From positions 20,538 through 84,537 of the forward strand of contig NZ_NIRT01000014.1 of the NCBI RefSeq assembly GCF_003207795.1: a stretch of 64,000 bases of DNA, written 5' to 3'. Positions within the stretch are counted from its first letter, which is position 1. Each line of letters opens with the position of its first letter. Below are positions 15,286 through 23,983 of the stretch, piece after piece. The translations under genes and the position numbers were made by a program. This DNA is from Komagataeibacter nataicola. GTDB lineage: Bacteria; Pseudomonadota; Alphaproteobacteria; Acetobacterales; Acetobacteraceae. The notes below the pieces were generated by a model. It worked only from the letters and a program-made list of their open reading frames with translations. It ran no database searches and was not told the origin of the DNA.

Positions 15286-17822
15286 CCGGCATTACCTCCG
15301 AAGCCAGCGCCCTTCCCGCAATGGCGTGCCTGTCAGGACCGGCACCCCTTGCGCCTTTGAGCGATGAGGAAAAGGCCAGGGCAAAAGCCGCTGGTGGTCC
15401 TGCCGGTGAAGAATGGGAGCCGGTTACGCCTGCCCCTTGCGATCCTGAAAGACCGCGCGATGCGGTGGCAATGTGGGTTTACCGCGATGCGGAGGGCCGC
15501 CCCCTTTGTGCCCGTTTCCGTTTGGAGCGTGAGAACGGCAGCAAGGATATTCTGCCCCTGTCCTTTGGTCGTCGTGTGTGGACGGACAGGAAGGGCAAGC
15601 GCCACGATGCAACAGGCTGGCACTGGAAGCAGGGGCGCAAGCCGTTGCCGCTTTACGGACTGGATCAGTTGGCGGCCTTCCCTGATGTGCCCGTGCTGCT
15701 GGTGGAAGGTGAAAAGACGGCGGACGCGGCGGCCCGTCTGTTTCCTGATTATGTGGTCATGACCTCCCAGGGTGGCAGCAAGGCGGCGGCCAATAATGAC
15801 TGGTCGCCCCTGGCGGGACGTAGCGTGACGATCTGGCCGGACAATGATGATGCTGGCAGCGGGTACGCCGATGCGGTCATTGCCGCTCTTGAGGATGTTG
15901 GGGCTGCGGTGGTGCGTAAGGTGGGGGTGCCGGAAAACCTGCCTCCCGGCTGGGATTTGGCTGATGACGTGCCGGATGATCTGACGGGCGGAGGGGAAAC
16001 GTCCGATGTGGATTTCCTGCGTCCATATCTGGATCAGGCCACGCCAGCCGTCGCAAACGTCAAGATGCCGCATGGTTACAGCATGGAGCGCGGGGGCCTG
16101 TATTTCACCCCCGAGCAGGAAGGCGACCTCCCCCCGAAGAAGGTAAAGGTCTGCATCCCCTTCAACGTGATTGCCGAGACGCGGGACGTGGACAACATGG
16201 GGTGGGGTGTCCTGATTAGCTGGCTGGACCCGGACGGAAAGCCCCACCAGTGGGCATTGCCAAAGCGTATGGTGCATGGGGACGGCAAGGATATTGCCAG
16301 TGAACTTGAGGACGCGGGTTTTGGTTGCACCGTCTCTGGCGTGCGGCTGCTGCGCCAGTTCTTTGCCTCGGTTCATACCGTGCGCCGTCTGCGCTGTGTC
16401 GATAAGTCGGGATGGTATCATGACAATGGCAACGCCACCTTTGTCCTGCCCAATGGTGTGACGGTTGGTGCGGGGCGGCGTGATGTGGTGTTCCAGACGA
16501 CCCGCATGGCACGGGGCGCGGAATACGGCACAGCCGGGACTCTGGTGGACTGGCAGCATGATATTGCCGCATACGCCGTAGGTAACAGCCGCCTTGCGTT
16601 TTCCCTGTCTGTTGCCTTTTGCGGCCCCCTGCTGGACCTGATGGGCGAACAGTCGGGTGGGTTCCACATCGTGGGCAAGAGCCAGTCCGGCAAATCCACA
16701 TCCCTGTTCGCTGCGGGTTCGGTATGGGGCAAGGGCGACCGTGACGGGCAGGTGCGTTCATGGCGCGGCACGTCCAACGGGACGGAGGGCATCGCGTCCG
16801 AGACCTCCGACACCCTGCTTGTCCTTGATGAGATGGGGCAGGCCAACAGCCGCGAAGTCGGTGAAATCACCTATATGCTGGCGAACAACAGCGGCAAGCA
16901 GCGTGCCGGTCGCAATGGCGAAGCCCGTGCCCGCAAGAGCTGGCGCGTGCTGTTCCTGTCTACCGGCGAAATCACGCTGGCAACCAAGATGGGAGAAGCA
17001 GGACAGCGCCCGATGGCAGGGCAGGAGGTCCGCCTTGTGAACGTGCAGGCCGATGCCGGGGCCGGGATGGGCCTGTTTGAAAACCTGCATGACATGGCCT
17101 CACCGGGCGACCTTGCCGATCATATCCGCCGTGCGGCCCGGACCAGCTACGGCACCGCAAGCCGCGCATGGTTGCAGGCCCTTGTGCTGGACCGCAATGA
17201 AGATGAGGCCGTCCTTACCGATACCATCAAGCAGATTGTGGCACGGTTTGAAGAACAGGCATTGCCTGATGCTGGCCCTGTCGATGGGCAGGTGCGCTCC
17301 GTAGTACGACGGTTCGGGCTGGTGGCTGCTGCGGGCGAGATGGCAACCGCGTATGGCGTTCTGCCGTGGCAGCGTGGGGAAGCAACGCGGGCCGTTCTGG
17401 TGTGCTTCCGCTCATGGCTTGATGAGCGTGGCGGCACCCAGGCGGCGGAGGACAGGACCGCAATCGAACAGGTCCGGCTTTTCATTGAGGAACATGGAGA
17501 GAGCCGTTTCACCCCGCTGGGTGGTCCCGATGGCGACGGTGATGACAGCCGCTCCCGCACGATCAATCGCGCCGGATACCGCCGTAAGGTGACAACAGAA
17601 GGCGGTGCGGAGAAATGGGAATACCTGATTTTCCCTGCTGTATGGCGTGAGGTCGTGTGTAAGGGGCTGGATGCCAGGCGGGCCGCGCAAAGCCTTATCG
17701 CTGCCGGGTATCTCAATTCGGGCAAGGGCGGGAAATCGGCGTCATTCCTCAAAGACCCCGAACACGGCAAGTCCGTGCGCGTCTACGCAATCAGTGATGA
17801 CATTATGGGTGGGGACAAATGA
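15282..17822 (+). CDS. TOPRIM-DUF927 primase-helicase, replication protein of the element
   Basis: An 846-residue protein. Residues ~140-210 form a TOPRIM domain (VLLVEGEKTADAA, then VTIWPDNDDAGSGYA with the acidic DxD-like pair). From ~265 a DUF927 ATPase follows: Walker A GKSQSGKST (~464-472) and Walker B TLLVLDEMGQ (~513-522). The C-terminal ~200 residues are helical and probably bind DNA. The plan parallels the P4 alpha protein: primase plus helicase in one chain. The 9-bp iterons start 16 bp after its stop codon, as expected for a protein that recognises its own origin. Confidence 0.88.
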   Translation: MTGITSEASALPAMACLSGPAPLAPLSDEEKARAKAAGGPAGEEWEPVTPAPCDPERPRDAVAMWVYRDAEGRPLCARFRLERENGSKDILPLSFGRRVWTDRKGKRHDATGWHWKQGRKPLPLYGLDQLAAFPDVPVLLVEGEKTADAAARLFPDYVVMTSQGGSKAAANNDWSPLAGRSVTIWPDNDDAGSGYADAVIAALEDVGAAVVRKVGVPENLPPGWDLADDVPDDLTGGGETSDVDFLRPYLDQATPAVANVKMPHGYSMERGGLYFTPEQEGDLPPKKVKVCIPFNVIAETRDVDNMGWGVLISWLDPDGKPHQWALPKRMVHGDGKDIASELEDAGFGCTVSGVRLLRQFFASVHTVRRLRCVDKSGWYHDNGNATFVLPNGVTVGAGRRDVVFQTTRMARGAEYGTAGTLVDWQHDIAAYAVGNSRLAFSLSVAFCGPLLDLMGEQSGGFHIVGKSQSGKSTSLFAAGSVWGKGDRDGQVRSWRGTSNGTEGIASETSDTLLVLDEMGQANSREVGEITYMLANNSGKQRAGRNGEARARKSWRVLFLSTGEITLATKMGEAGQRPMAGQEVRLVNVQADAGAGMGLFENLHDMASPGDLADHIRRAARTSYGTASRAWLQALVLDRNEDEAVLTDTIKQIVARFEEQALPDAGPVDGQVRSVVRRFGLVAAAGEMATAYGVLPWQRGEATRAVLVCFRSWLDERGGTQAAEDRTAIEQVRLFIEEHGESRFTPLGGPDGDGDDSRSRTINRAGYRRKVTTEGGAEKWEYLIFPAVWREVVCKGLDARRAAQSLIAAGYLNSGKGGKSASFLKDPEHGKSVRVYAISDDIMGGDK

Positions 17823-17838
17823 TGGCCCATCTATTCCC

Positions 17839-17950
17839 GGTCACACCGGTCACACCTCGTATTTTTGGGTGTGTGACCGGAAGAACCCCAGAAAAACGAC
17901 AGAAAACAGCCAATCCGAACGCTGGTCACACCGGTCACACCAGTCACACC
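17839..17950. repeat. Right iteron cluster (candidate replication origin)
   Basis: Perfect GGTCACACC units stand in tandem at 17839-17847/17848-17856 and 17924-17932/17933-17941, followed by AGTCACACC at 17942-17950; an inverted GTGTGACC lies at 17871-17878. Six copies in 112 bp next to the primase-helicase gene. An open frame through them (17819-18118) is repetitive and not credited as a gene. Confidence 0.72.
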
Positions 17951-18110
17951 GCATTTTACAGACCCCGAAACGGATTGGCTCTGTTTGCACCTGATAGCAG
18001 GCGGTCTGAGGGGCTACCCGTCGTTGAGAACAGCGGAGATAACAGTGAAGGGCAGCCGTTGAGAACAACGGGTCTGAACGGGATGCACATACACATCGGA
18101 GGTGGGCATC

Positions 18111-18611
18111 ATGGTTAGTGTCGCCCTTGCCGGACTGATGGAGTGGGCAAAGTCGGATTGCGCTCCAGAGATCCCGGACCCCTCCGCCCTGCTGGCGCAA
18201 CTGGATGATCTTGGGTGCCGTGTCGTGCTGGTGGACGGGCAACCGGCCATAAGGGGCAATACCGCCGCCATCACCCCAGACCTTATCAGGATGATGAAGT
18301 ACAGCCGGGACGCCATCATTCAGATACTGGAAGCAACAGGACCATCCCCAGCGCAGGCCCCGGCGCATGAAGATCGTTCGGGCATCCGGCTCGACCCAAA
18401 GACCGGCAAGCTGCACCTGTTCGGCTCACCAGACCCGCAATGGCTCAAAGAGCAGGGGTGGGCATGGGACCAGAATCGCCACCGCTTCATGGCTCCCTAT
18501 CCACGCGACCGGGATGACGCCACGCCTGAGCACATGATTGGTGGTGGCCCTCGCCTGCCTGATGATTATCCCGAAATTACCTATGCCCCTGACAGCAGCG
18601 AGGACGCATGA
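18111..18611 (+). CDS. Hypothetical protein (166 aa)
   Basis: Begins MVSVALAGLMEWAKSDCAPE at ATG 18111 (GTG 18102 is an alternative). Residues ~20-65 are a small domain (LLAQLDDLGCRVVLVDGQPA then IRGNTAAITPDLIRMMKYSR) reminiscent of the TubC-like N-terminal docking domain, a tentative likeness. The C-terminal half has a KTGKLHLFGSPDPQWLKEQG segment and is acidic at the end. It lies 1 bp before the next gene, so both share a transcript. Confidence 0.6.
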   Translation: MVSVALAGLMEWAKSDCAPEIPDPSALLAQLDDLGCRVVLVDGQPAIRGNTAAITPDLIRMMKYSRDAIIQILEATGPSPAQAPAHEDRSGIRLDPKTGKLHLFGSPDPQWLKEQGWAWDQNRHRFMAPYPRDRDDATPEHMIGGGPRLPDDYPEITYAPDSSEDA

Positions 18612-18612
18612 C

Positions 18613-19413
18613 ATGAGCAATCCCAAATATGCCACGGCCCGTGCAGTTCCGACCGTGATGGCTGATCCTGCTACGCTGGACCCCAAGGCCGTGCGGTGCC
18701 TATGGACGCGGCCTGTCCCGGCAGGGATGGGGGATGCGACCTATCTGCCATCTGTGGTGTTCGTGGACGGCACGGAATGCCCGCTTGCCTGTGCGATGGA
18801 CGGGCTGGCGGCTCGCCAGTTCTGTCAGAAGATTGCCGCCGTCCATGATTGGCCCGTGAAGGATGGGCGCGCGCTGGATGAAAGCCGGGAAGTCGCACAG
18901 ACCCGTATCATGGCGTCGCTGGATGATAATGACCGCAAGGTCGTTGATGGCGTGGGCATGGTGAACATGCCTGGCACAGGCAGGATCGCGGCCATGTTCG
19001 CGCATGATGCCGGACTGCCCTACGGATTCGCTGTGGAGGCCGTAACGCGACGGCTTACGGCGCTGTTTCGCCAGATGGTCATACCAGGGCAGGACACGGA
19101 CGAACACAGGCAGGCGGCAATGGATGCCGCCATGGATAAGATGGCTGAACTCTACCGGGGCGAAAAGCCTCAACCGAGCCTGTCTGAACTGGGTACGCAC
19201 GGCGCTGGCGTGGTGATTGCCGATTACTGCCATGACCGGAACCGGACAGACGATGACTACCAGCGTGCCCTGACAGCAACCCTTGAGGCATTGGGGGATT
19301 TGTGGACGGAGCGCAGCATCGGGGAAGTGGAGCGGGACCGCATGACCGATGAGGTAATGGATACCAGCCTGCGCCGCTGGTTTGCCCTGACGGGCAGGGA
19401 GGTGGCCGGGTGA
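18613..19413 (+). CDS. Hypothetical protein (266 aa)
   Basis: Begins MSNPKYATARAVPTVMADPA at ATG 18613, one base after the preceding stop. No recognised domain. The middle contains a long helical stretch and GTHGAGVVIADYCHDRNRTD near residue 200. It is the last gene before the terminator at 19466-19493 and close to the right end of the element, where satellites often carry cargo. Confidence 0.6.
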   Translation: MSNPKYATARAVPTVMADPATLDPKAVRCLWTRPVPAGMGDATYLPSVVFVDGTECPLACAMDGLAARQFCQKIAAVHDWPVKDGRALDESREVAQTRIMASLDDNDRKVVDGVGMVNMPGTGRIAAMFAHDAGLPYGFAVEAVTRRLTALFRQMVIPGQDTDEHRQAAMDAAMDKMAELYRGEKPQPSLSELGTHGAGVVIADYCHDRNRTDDDYQRALTATLEALGDLWTERSIGEVERDRMTDEVMDTSLRRWFALTGREVAG

Positions 19414-19465
19414 TGGCAGGCGGGCGAAAGTCAGGACGGCCCGCAAAGGAAATCAGGACAGGTAA

Positions 19466-19493
19466 GGGGCTTCCAGAGATGGAGGCCTTTTTT
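19466..19493 (+). terminator. Rho-independent terminator of the replication operon
   Basis: GGCTTCCA-GAGA-TGGAGGCC (19468-19487, one G-T pair) followed by TTTTTT (19488-19493), 55 bp after the last gene. Confidence 0.85.
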
Positions 19494-19613
19494 ATGTGTA
19501 GGGGTAACACCCTCACACCTACATCCTCATTTTATAGGTCAACCTATTTCATTGCGTTATCAAAACAAACATGCACCCCATCCTGCCTGCTAAAGCCGTC
19601 CAAGCGACAGTTT

Positions 19614-19637
19614 TAAGAGGGGCGTTAAGGGGGGTAA
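19614..19637 (+). repeat. Paired 12-bp repeats inside right end (candidate integrase arm sites)
   Basis: TAAGAGGGGCGT and TAAGGGGGGTAA, head to tail with a 12-bp period and in the same orientation as the pair at 4391-4414. Two matching pairs at opposite ends are the expected arm-type layout for a P4-type integrase. Confidence 0.6.
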
Positions 19638-19689
19638 GCCAAACGGAAACAGCCAAAAAATGGCTATTTTCTGCTATTTTTTGGAAATT

Positions 19690-19705
19690 AATGGCGGACT
19701 CGAAA
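19690..19705 (+). repeat. Right attachment site, inside tRNA-Arg
   Basis: Sixteen bases identical to 4257-4272, covering the CCA end and 3' acceptor strand of the tRNA; recombination here leaves the tRNA intact. Confidence 0.85.
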
Positions 19706-19768
19706 GGATTCGAACCTTCGACCTTCGCCTTCGGAGGGCGACGCTCTATCCAGCTGAGCTACGAGTCC
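19692..19768 (-). tRNA. tRNA-Arg(CCG)
   Basis: A 77-nt cloverleaf on the minus strand. The acceptor stem GGACTCG/CGAGTCC is perfect; the D arm is GCTC/GAGC; the anticodon stem TCGCC/GGCGA encloses CTCCGAA, giving anticodon CCG (reads CGG, Arg). The T arm has TTCGAAT in its loop, and CCA is encoded. It is the integration target of the island. Confidence 0.95.
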
Positions 19769-19823
19769 ACTCACGCCTGCATACATCGCCACAGGGCGGA
19801 ACGCCAGCCCCAATCGGGAAAAA

Positions 19824-20921
19824 TCATCGCGGCGCGATCGCGTCCATCCGTCCGGGCAGGATGGGCAGCGGGGCGTCGTGGCCAGGGGGTTCGGCCATCC
19901 ATGCCGCCGCCGCAGCATCCCCGCCCGAGGGCAGGAAGCGCTCGGGGTGCAGGATCCAGCCGGTTATGTCCGCCGTCACCTTCTCGCCTGCCCGTCCGCG
20001 GGTCAGCAGGTGGTAGCCGTTGGGTATGTAATCCAGCCGGGTGCGCGCTGGCATGTGTCGCCACGCCCGCGCCATGGCGGCAGCGGGCACGATCTGGTCG
20101 CACCCGCCATATATCACCAGCACCGGTCCATGCATGTGGGCGCTGGCATGGGCGGCCTGGTGCATGAGGTCGGTCAGCCCGGCCAGGGCGGTGGTGGATG
20201 TGTCGCGCAGGGTCAGCGGGTCGTAATACAGGCGGGCCAGAGCCAGCTGGTCGTCGGCTGCGGTCACATGCACGGGCAGTTCGCGCCCGCTCAGCCGCCA
20301 GCGCGGGGCCATGGCCGCCATAAGGTGGGTGGTCAGGCGCGCGCCCGCATCCAGATCCCACAACGCCGGGGCCAGCAGGATCGTGCCCGCCACTGGCGGC
20401 GCGTCGGGCTGGGCCGCCTGCACGGCGGCAAGCGCGCCGCCCATGCTCTCGCCCATGATGTAAAGCGGCACGTCGGGGTGTTCGCGCCTGATGGTGGTGA
20501 CCAGAGTGCTGACCGTGCGGCGCAGCATGTCGGTGCCCACCCAGCCCCCGCGCGCCTGTGTCTGGCCAAAGCCGGGCAGGTCGGGTGCGACTACGCCCAG
20601 CCCTGCGGCATTGAGTGCGGGAGCCGGGCGCTCCCACGCATCGCGGCTGTCATTGAAGCCGTGCAGCGCCAGAATTACCGCGCGCTCCGGCCCACGGGCA
20701 GGCCAGATGCGCAGGGGCACAGCACCCACGCCCGCAACATCCACCACGCGGTCAGGCGGTATGCGGCGGCTGAGTTCCGCATGGCGTGCGGGCGGGGTGG
20801 GGGCCGGGGCCTCGTGCGTGGCGCAGGCGGTCAACATCACAAAAAGCGCTGGATAAAGCAGGCGTGACAGGCGAATGTTTGAAAGCACGGCAATCCTGCG
20901 TATCATCATGGGCCAGCGCAT
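19824..20921 (-). CDS. Alpha/beta-hydrolase lipoprotein (lysophospholipase-like)
   Basis: A 365-residue protein. The N terminus has a signal sequence ending in the lipobox LTAC, so it is probably a lipoprotein facing the periplasm. The hydrolase fold shows the oxyanion segment LALHGFNDS, the nucleophile elbow GESMGG, and the catalytic Asp and His in YGGCDQIVP and NGYHLL. The layout is that of monoacylglycerol lipase/lysophospholipase (Hydrolase_4). The start is set at ATG 20921 with GGGCGGA just upstream; ATGs at 20909 and 20906 also work. Divergent from the zinc-finger gene. Confidence 0.82.
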   Translation of the reverse strand: MRWPMMIRRIAVLSNIRLSRLLYPALFVMLTACATHEAPAPTPPARHAELSRRIPPDRVVDVAGVGAVPLRIWPARGPERAVILALHGFNDSRDAWERPAPALNAAGLGVVAPDLPGFGQTQARGGWVGTDMLRRTVSTLVTTIRREHPDVPLYIMGESMGGALAAVQAAQPDAPPVAGTILLAPALWDLDAGARLTTHLMAAMAPRWRLSGRELPVHVTAADDQLALARLYYDPLTLRDTSTTALAGLTDLMHQAAHASAHMHGPVLVIYGGCDQIVPAAAMARAWRHMPARTRLDYIPNGYHLLTRGRAGEKVTADITGWILHPERFLPSGGDAAAAAWMAEPPGHDAPLPILPGRMDAIAPR

Positions 20922-20982
20922 GGTCCGCCCATCGGGCGCGCCATGCAAATCCAAGCCGGACAACAACCCGAGGCCGATCAGA

Positions 20983-21198
20983 ATGCAAGCCCTGTCCCCC
21001 GATCCCGCACCGCACCCCCGTCTGGGCACGATTGAAACCATCGTGGTCGATTCGCGCACCCTGTCCTGTGATGGCGGCCTCGGTGCGCTCGGCCACCCGC
21101 GCGTTTTCCTGCGCATCGGCCATCACCAGACCTTCTGCCCCTACTGCTCCCGCCTGTTCGTGCTCAACCCCGATGCACCGGCGGGTGACGCGCACTGA
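20983..21198 (+). CDS. Small zinc-finger protein (zf-CHCC, NDUFS6-like)
   Basis: A 71-residue protein from ATG 20983. ETIVVDSRTLSCDGG then HPRVFLRIG and FCPYCSRLF give the C-x(8)-H-x(n)-C-x2-C pattern of the CHCC zinc finger. In mitochondria and alphaproteobacteria the domain belongs to the NDUFS6 subunit of complex I or to small free proteins. It stands just upstream of polA, 14 bp apart, probably in one transcript. Confidence 0.85.
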   Translation: MQALSPDPAPHPRLGTIETIVVDSRTLSCDGGLGALGHPRVFLRIGHHQTFCPYCSRLFVLNPDAPAGDAH

Positions 21199-21212
21199 CT
21201 GCTTCTACATCC

Positions 21213-23981
21213 ATGTCCAGCGACACGCCGCTTCACCTGATCCTGGTGGATGGCTCGGGGTATATCTTCCGCGCCTTCCACGCCCTGCCACCCATGACCA
21301 GCCCTGATGGCACGCCCGTCAACGCGGTCTATGGTTTTACGAACATGCTGTCGCGGCTCCTGCGCGAGCATGCCGGCACGCATCTGGCCGTCATCTTCGA
21401 TGCGGGCCGCCATACCTTCCGCAATGACCTGTATGGCGAATACAAGGCCCACCGCCCCGAACCACCCGAGGAACTGCGACCGCAGTTCAGCCTCGTGCGC
21501 GACGCCACCGCAGCCTTTGGCGTGCCCGCCATCGAGGCGGCAGGGTGGGAAGCTGATGACCTGATCGCAGCCTACGCCCGCAAGGCAACCGATGCGGGCG
21601 GGCAGTGCACCATCTATTCATCGGACAAGGATCTGATGCAGCTCATCCGCCCCGGCGTGATGATGATGGACCCGATCAGGAACCGGCCGATCGGACCGAA
21701 GGAAGTCGAGGCAAAATTCGGCGTGACTCCCGACCGGGTGGCGCAGGTGCAGGCCCTGATCGGTGACCCGGTGGACAACGTGCCCGGCGTGCCCGGAATC
21801 GGCCCCAAGACCGCATCGGCCCTGATGGCGGAATATGGCTCGCTTGAGGCCATCCTCGCAGGGGCCGAGGGCATGAAGGCCTCCAAGCGGCGTGAGAACC
21901 TGCTGGCCCATGCCGACATGGCCCGCCTGTCCTACAAGCTGGTCACGCTGTGCGAGGATGCGCCCTGTCCCGAACCGCTGGCCGATCTGGGCTGCTGTGA
22001 TGTGGACATGGAGCGGCTGGGCGCATGGCTGTCGGATATGGGTTTTTCGTCGCTGTTGCAGCGCATGGGGCTCAAGGCAAAGCCGCGCCCGCGCATCTCG
22101 GCGCATGACACGCTGGCCGCGGCTCCGGTGGCACAGCGCCCGCCCTTTCCGTCCGAGCCTTATGGCCCGTACATCACCATAACCGACCCCGAGGCCCTGC
22201 GGGAATGGGTCAGCGAGGCCCGCACCAGCGGCGTGTGCGCGGTGGATACCGAAACCGACGGGCTTGACCCGCTCACCGCGCCGCTGGTTGGCATCTCGCT
22301 TGCGCCACGCTGCGGGCGGGCATGCTATATTCCGCTTGGCCATCAGGTGGATCTGATGGACAGCGCGGGTGCGCCCCAGATAAAGGTGGAAACCGCGCTG
22401 GAAATCCTTGAGCCGCTGTTTGCCGACCCGTCGGTGCTCAAGGTGTTTCAAAACGCCAAGTTCGACCTGCTGGTGCTGACCCAGGCGGGCAGCGTGCAGC
22501 CTGCCCCGATTGATGACACCATGCTGATCTCGTATGCGCAGTCAGCCGGGCAGCACGGGCAGGGCATGGACGAGCTTTCGCGCCTCACGCTCGATCACAC
22601 GCCCATTCCCTACGATGAAGTGACCGGCACGGGCCGCAAGCGGGTCGTGTTCTCGCAGGTGGCGATTGACCGCGCCACGCCGTACGCGGCGGAAGATGCG
22701 GATGTGACGCTGCGCCTGTGGCAGGTGCTCAGGCCCCAGCTCCGCATCAACAGGGCGCTGGCGCTGTATGAGGAAATGGAGCGCCCGCTGGTGCCCATCC
22801 TGGCGGATATGGAGCGGGCGGGCATCAGGGTTGATGCCGATGACCTGCGCGCCATGTCCACCGAGTTCGCAGGCCGCATGGCAGTGATCGAGGCCGAGAT
22901 TCACAAGCTGGCCGGGCGTGACTTCAATGTTGGCTCCCCCAAGCAGCTGGGCGAGATCCTGTTTGACGAGATGGGCCTGCCTGGCGGCAAGCGCACCAAG
23001 GCGGGCGCATGGGGCACGGATTCGGCAGTGTTGCAGGATCTGGCCGATCAGGGTCATGACCTGCCCGCGCGCATTCTGGCCTGGCGGCAGCTGGCCAAGC
23101 TGAAAAGCACCTATGCCGATGCGCTGCTCAACCAGATCAACCCCGCCACGGGGCGCGTGCACACCTCCTTCCAGATGGCGGTGACGACAACGGGCCGCCT
23201 GTCATCGAACGACCCCAACCTGCAGAATATCCCCATCCGCACGGAGGAAGGCGGGCGCATCCGCCGCGCCTTTGTGGCCGCACCCGGCCATGTGCTGGTC
23301 TCGGCGGATTATTCGCAGATCGAACTGCGGCTTCTGGCCGATGTGGCGGATATTCCCGCCCTGCGCGAGGCATTCGCGCTGCGGCAGGACATCCATGCCC
23401 GCACGGCCTCCGAAGTGTTCGGAATCCCGCTTGAAGGCATGGACCCGCTCACGCGCAGGCGCGCCAAGGCCATCAATTTCGGCATCATCTACGGCATCAG
23501 CGCCTTCGGGCTGAGCCGCCAGCTTGGCATCTCCCCCGGTGAGGCACGAGGGTATATCGACGCCTATTTCGCCCGCTATCCCGGCATCCGCGATTACATG
23601 GAGCGGGTGAAGGCGGAGGCCCGCAAAAACGGCTATGTCACCACGCCATTCGGCCGCCGCTGCTATGTGCCGGGCATTGCCGAGAAGAGCGCCGTGCGCC
23701 GCAACTATGCCGAGCGCCAGGCCATCAACGCGCCGCTGCAGGGGGGAGCGGCTGACATCATCAAGCGCGCCATGGTGCGAATTCCGGCTGCCCTGTCGGA
23801 TGCGGGGCTTGACGGACGCATGCTCCTTCAGGTCCATGACGAACTTGTGTTCGAGGTGCGCAAGGATGATGCCGATCGTCTGGCAGCCCTCGTCAAACAG
23901 GTCATGGAATCCGCAGCGGCCCTGTCTGTGCCTCTGGTCGTGGAAACCGGGACCGGAACGAACTGGGCGGATGCACATTGA
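21213..23981 (+). CDS. polA: DNA polymerase I
   Basis: A 922-residue enzyme with all three domains. The 5'-3' exonuclease domain covers ~1-290 (LILVDGSGYIFRAFHALPP, GPKTASALM). The 3'-5' proofreading domain begins near 320 and retains DTETD, so it should be active. The polymerase shows motif A VSADYSQIELRLLA, motif B RRRAKAINFGIIYGIS and motif C QVHDELVFE. It fills gaps after Okazaki-fragment removal and excision repair. Its TGA overlaps the region of the next start (SCO-like gene), indicating co-transcription. Confidence 0.97.
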   Translation: MSSDTPLHLILVDGSGYIFRAFHALPPMTSPDGTPVNAVYGFTNMLSRLLREHAGTHLAVIFDAGRHTFRNDLYGEYKAHRPEPPEELRPQFSLVRDATAAFGVPAIEAAGWEADDLIAAYARKATDAGGQCTIYSSDKDLMQLIRPGVMMMDPIRNRPIGPKEVEAKFGVTPDRVAQVQALIGDPVDNVPGVPGIGPKTASALMAEYGSLEAILAGAEGMKASKRRENLLAHADMARLSYKLVTLCEDAPCPEPLADLGCCDVDMERLGAWLSDMGFSSLLQRMGLKAKPRPRISAHDTLAAAPVAQRPPFPSEPYGPYITITDPEALREWVSEARTSGVCAVDTETDGLDPLTAPLVGISLAPRCGRACYIPLGHQVDLMDSAGAPQIKVETALEILEPLFADPSVLKVFQNAKFDLLVLTQAGSVQPAPIDDTMLISYAQSAGQHGQGMDELSRLTLDHTPIPYDEVTGTGRKRVVFSQVAIDRATPYAAEDADVTLRLWQVLRPQLRINRALALYEEMERPLVPILADMERAGIRVDADDLRAMSTEFAGRMAVIEAEIHKLAGRDFNVGSPKQLGEILFDEMGLPGGKRTKAGAWGTDSAVLQDLADQGHDLPARILAWRQLAKLKSTYADALLNQINPATGRVHTSFQMAVTTTGRLSSNDPNLQNIPIRTEEGGRIRRAFVAAPGHVLVSADYSQIELRLLADVADIPALREAFALRQDIHARTASEVFGIPLEGMDPLTRRRAKAINFGIIYGISAFGLSRQLGISPGEARGYIDAYFARYPGIRDYMERVKAEARKNGYVTTPFGRRCYVPGIAEKSAVRRNYAERQAINAPLQGGAADIIKRAMVRIPAALSDAGLDGRMLLQVHDELVFEVRKDDADRLAALVKQVMESAAALSVPLVVETGTGTNWADAH

Positions 23982-23983
23982 TA

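Larger units (their letters stand above)
4257..19705. mobile_element. 15.4-kb integrative element in tRNA-Arg (P4-satellite-like)
   Basis: The element runs between two copies of a 16-bp direct repeat, with the intact tRNA at the right end and a P4-type integrase as first gene at the left. It carries replication (primase-helicase, iterons), regulation, toxin-antitoxin and many small unknown genes, but no recognisable structural, packaging or lysis genes. It therefore looks like a satellite or self-replicating island rather than a full prophage. A second integrase relic inside (9238-9384) suggests a composite history. Confidence 0.88.

Noticed and set aside
17819..18118. 99-aa frame after the primase-helicase gene
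   Set aside because: Its first half is the translation of the GGTCACACC iterons (TPVTP, GHTGHTSHT), so the frame is explained by the repeats.
19410..19616. 68-aa frame near the right end, starting MAGGRKSGRP
   Set aside because: It runs through a strong terminator (19466-19493) and into the arm-site region; only its first ~15 residues look coding-like, faintly like a terminase small-subunit start.
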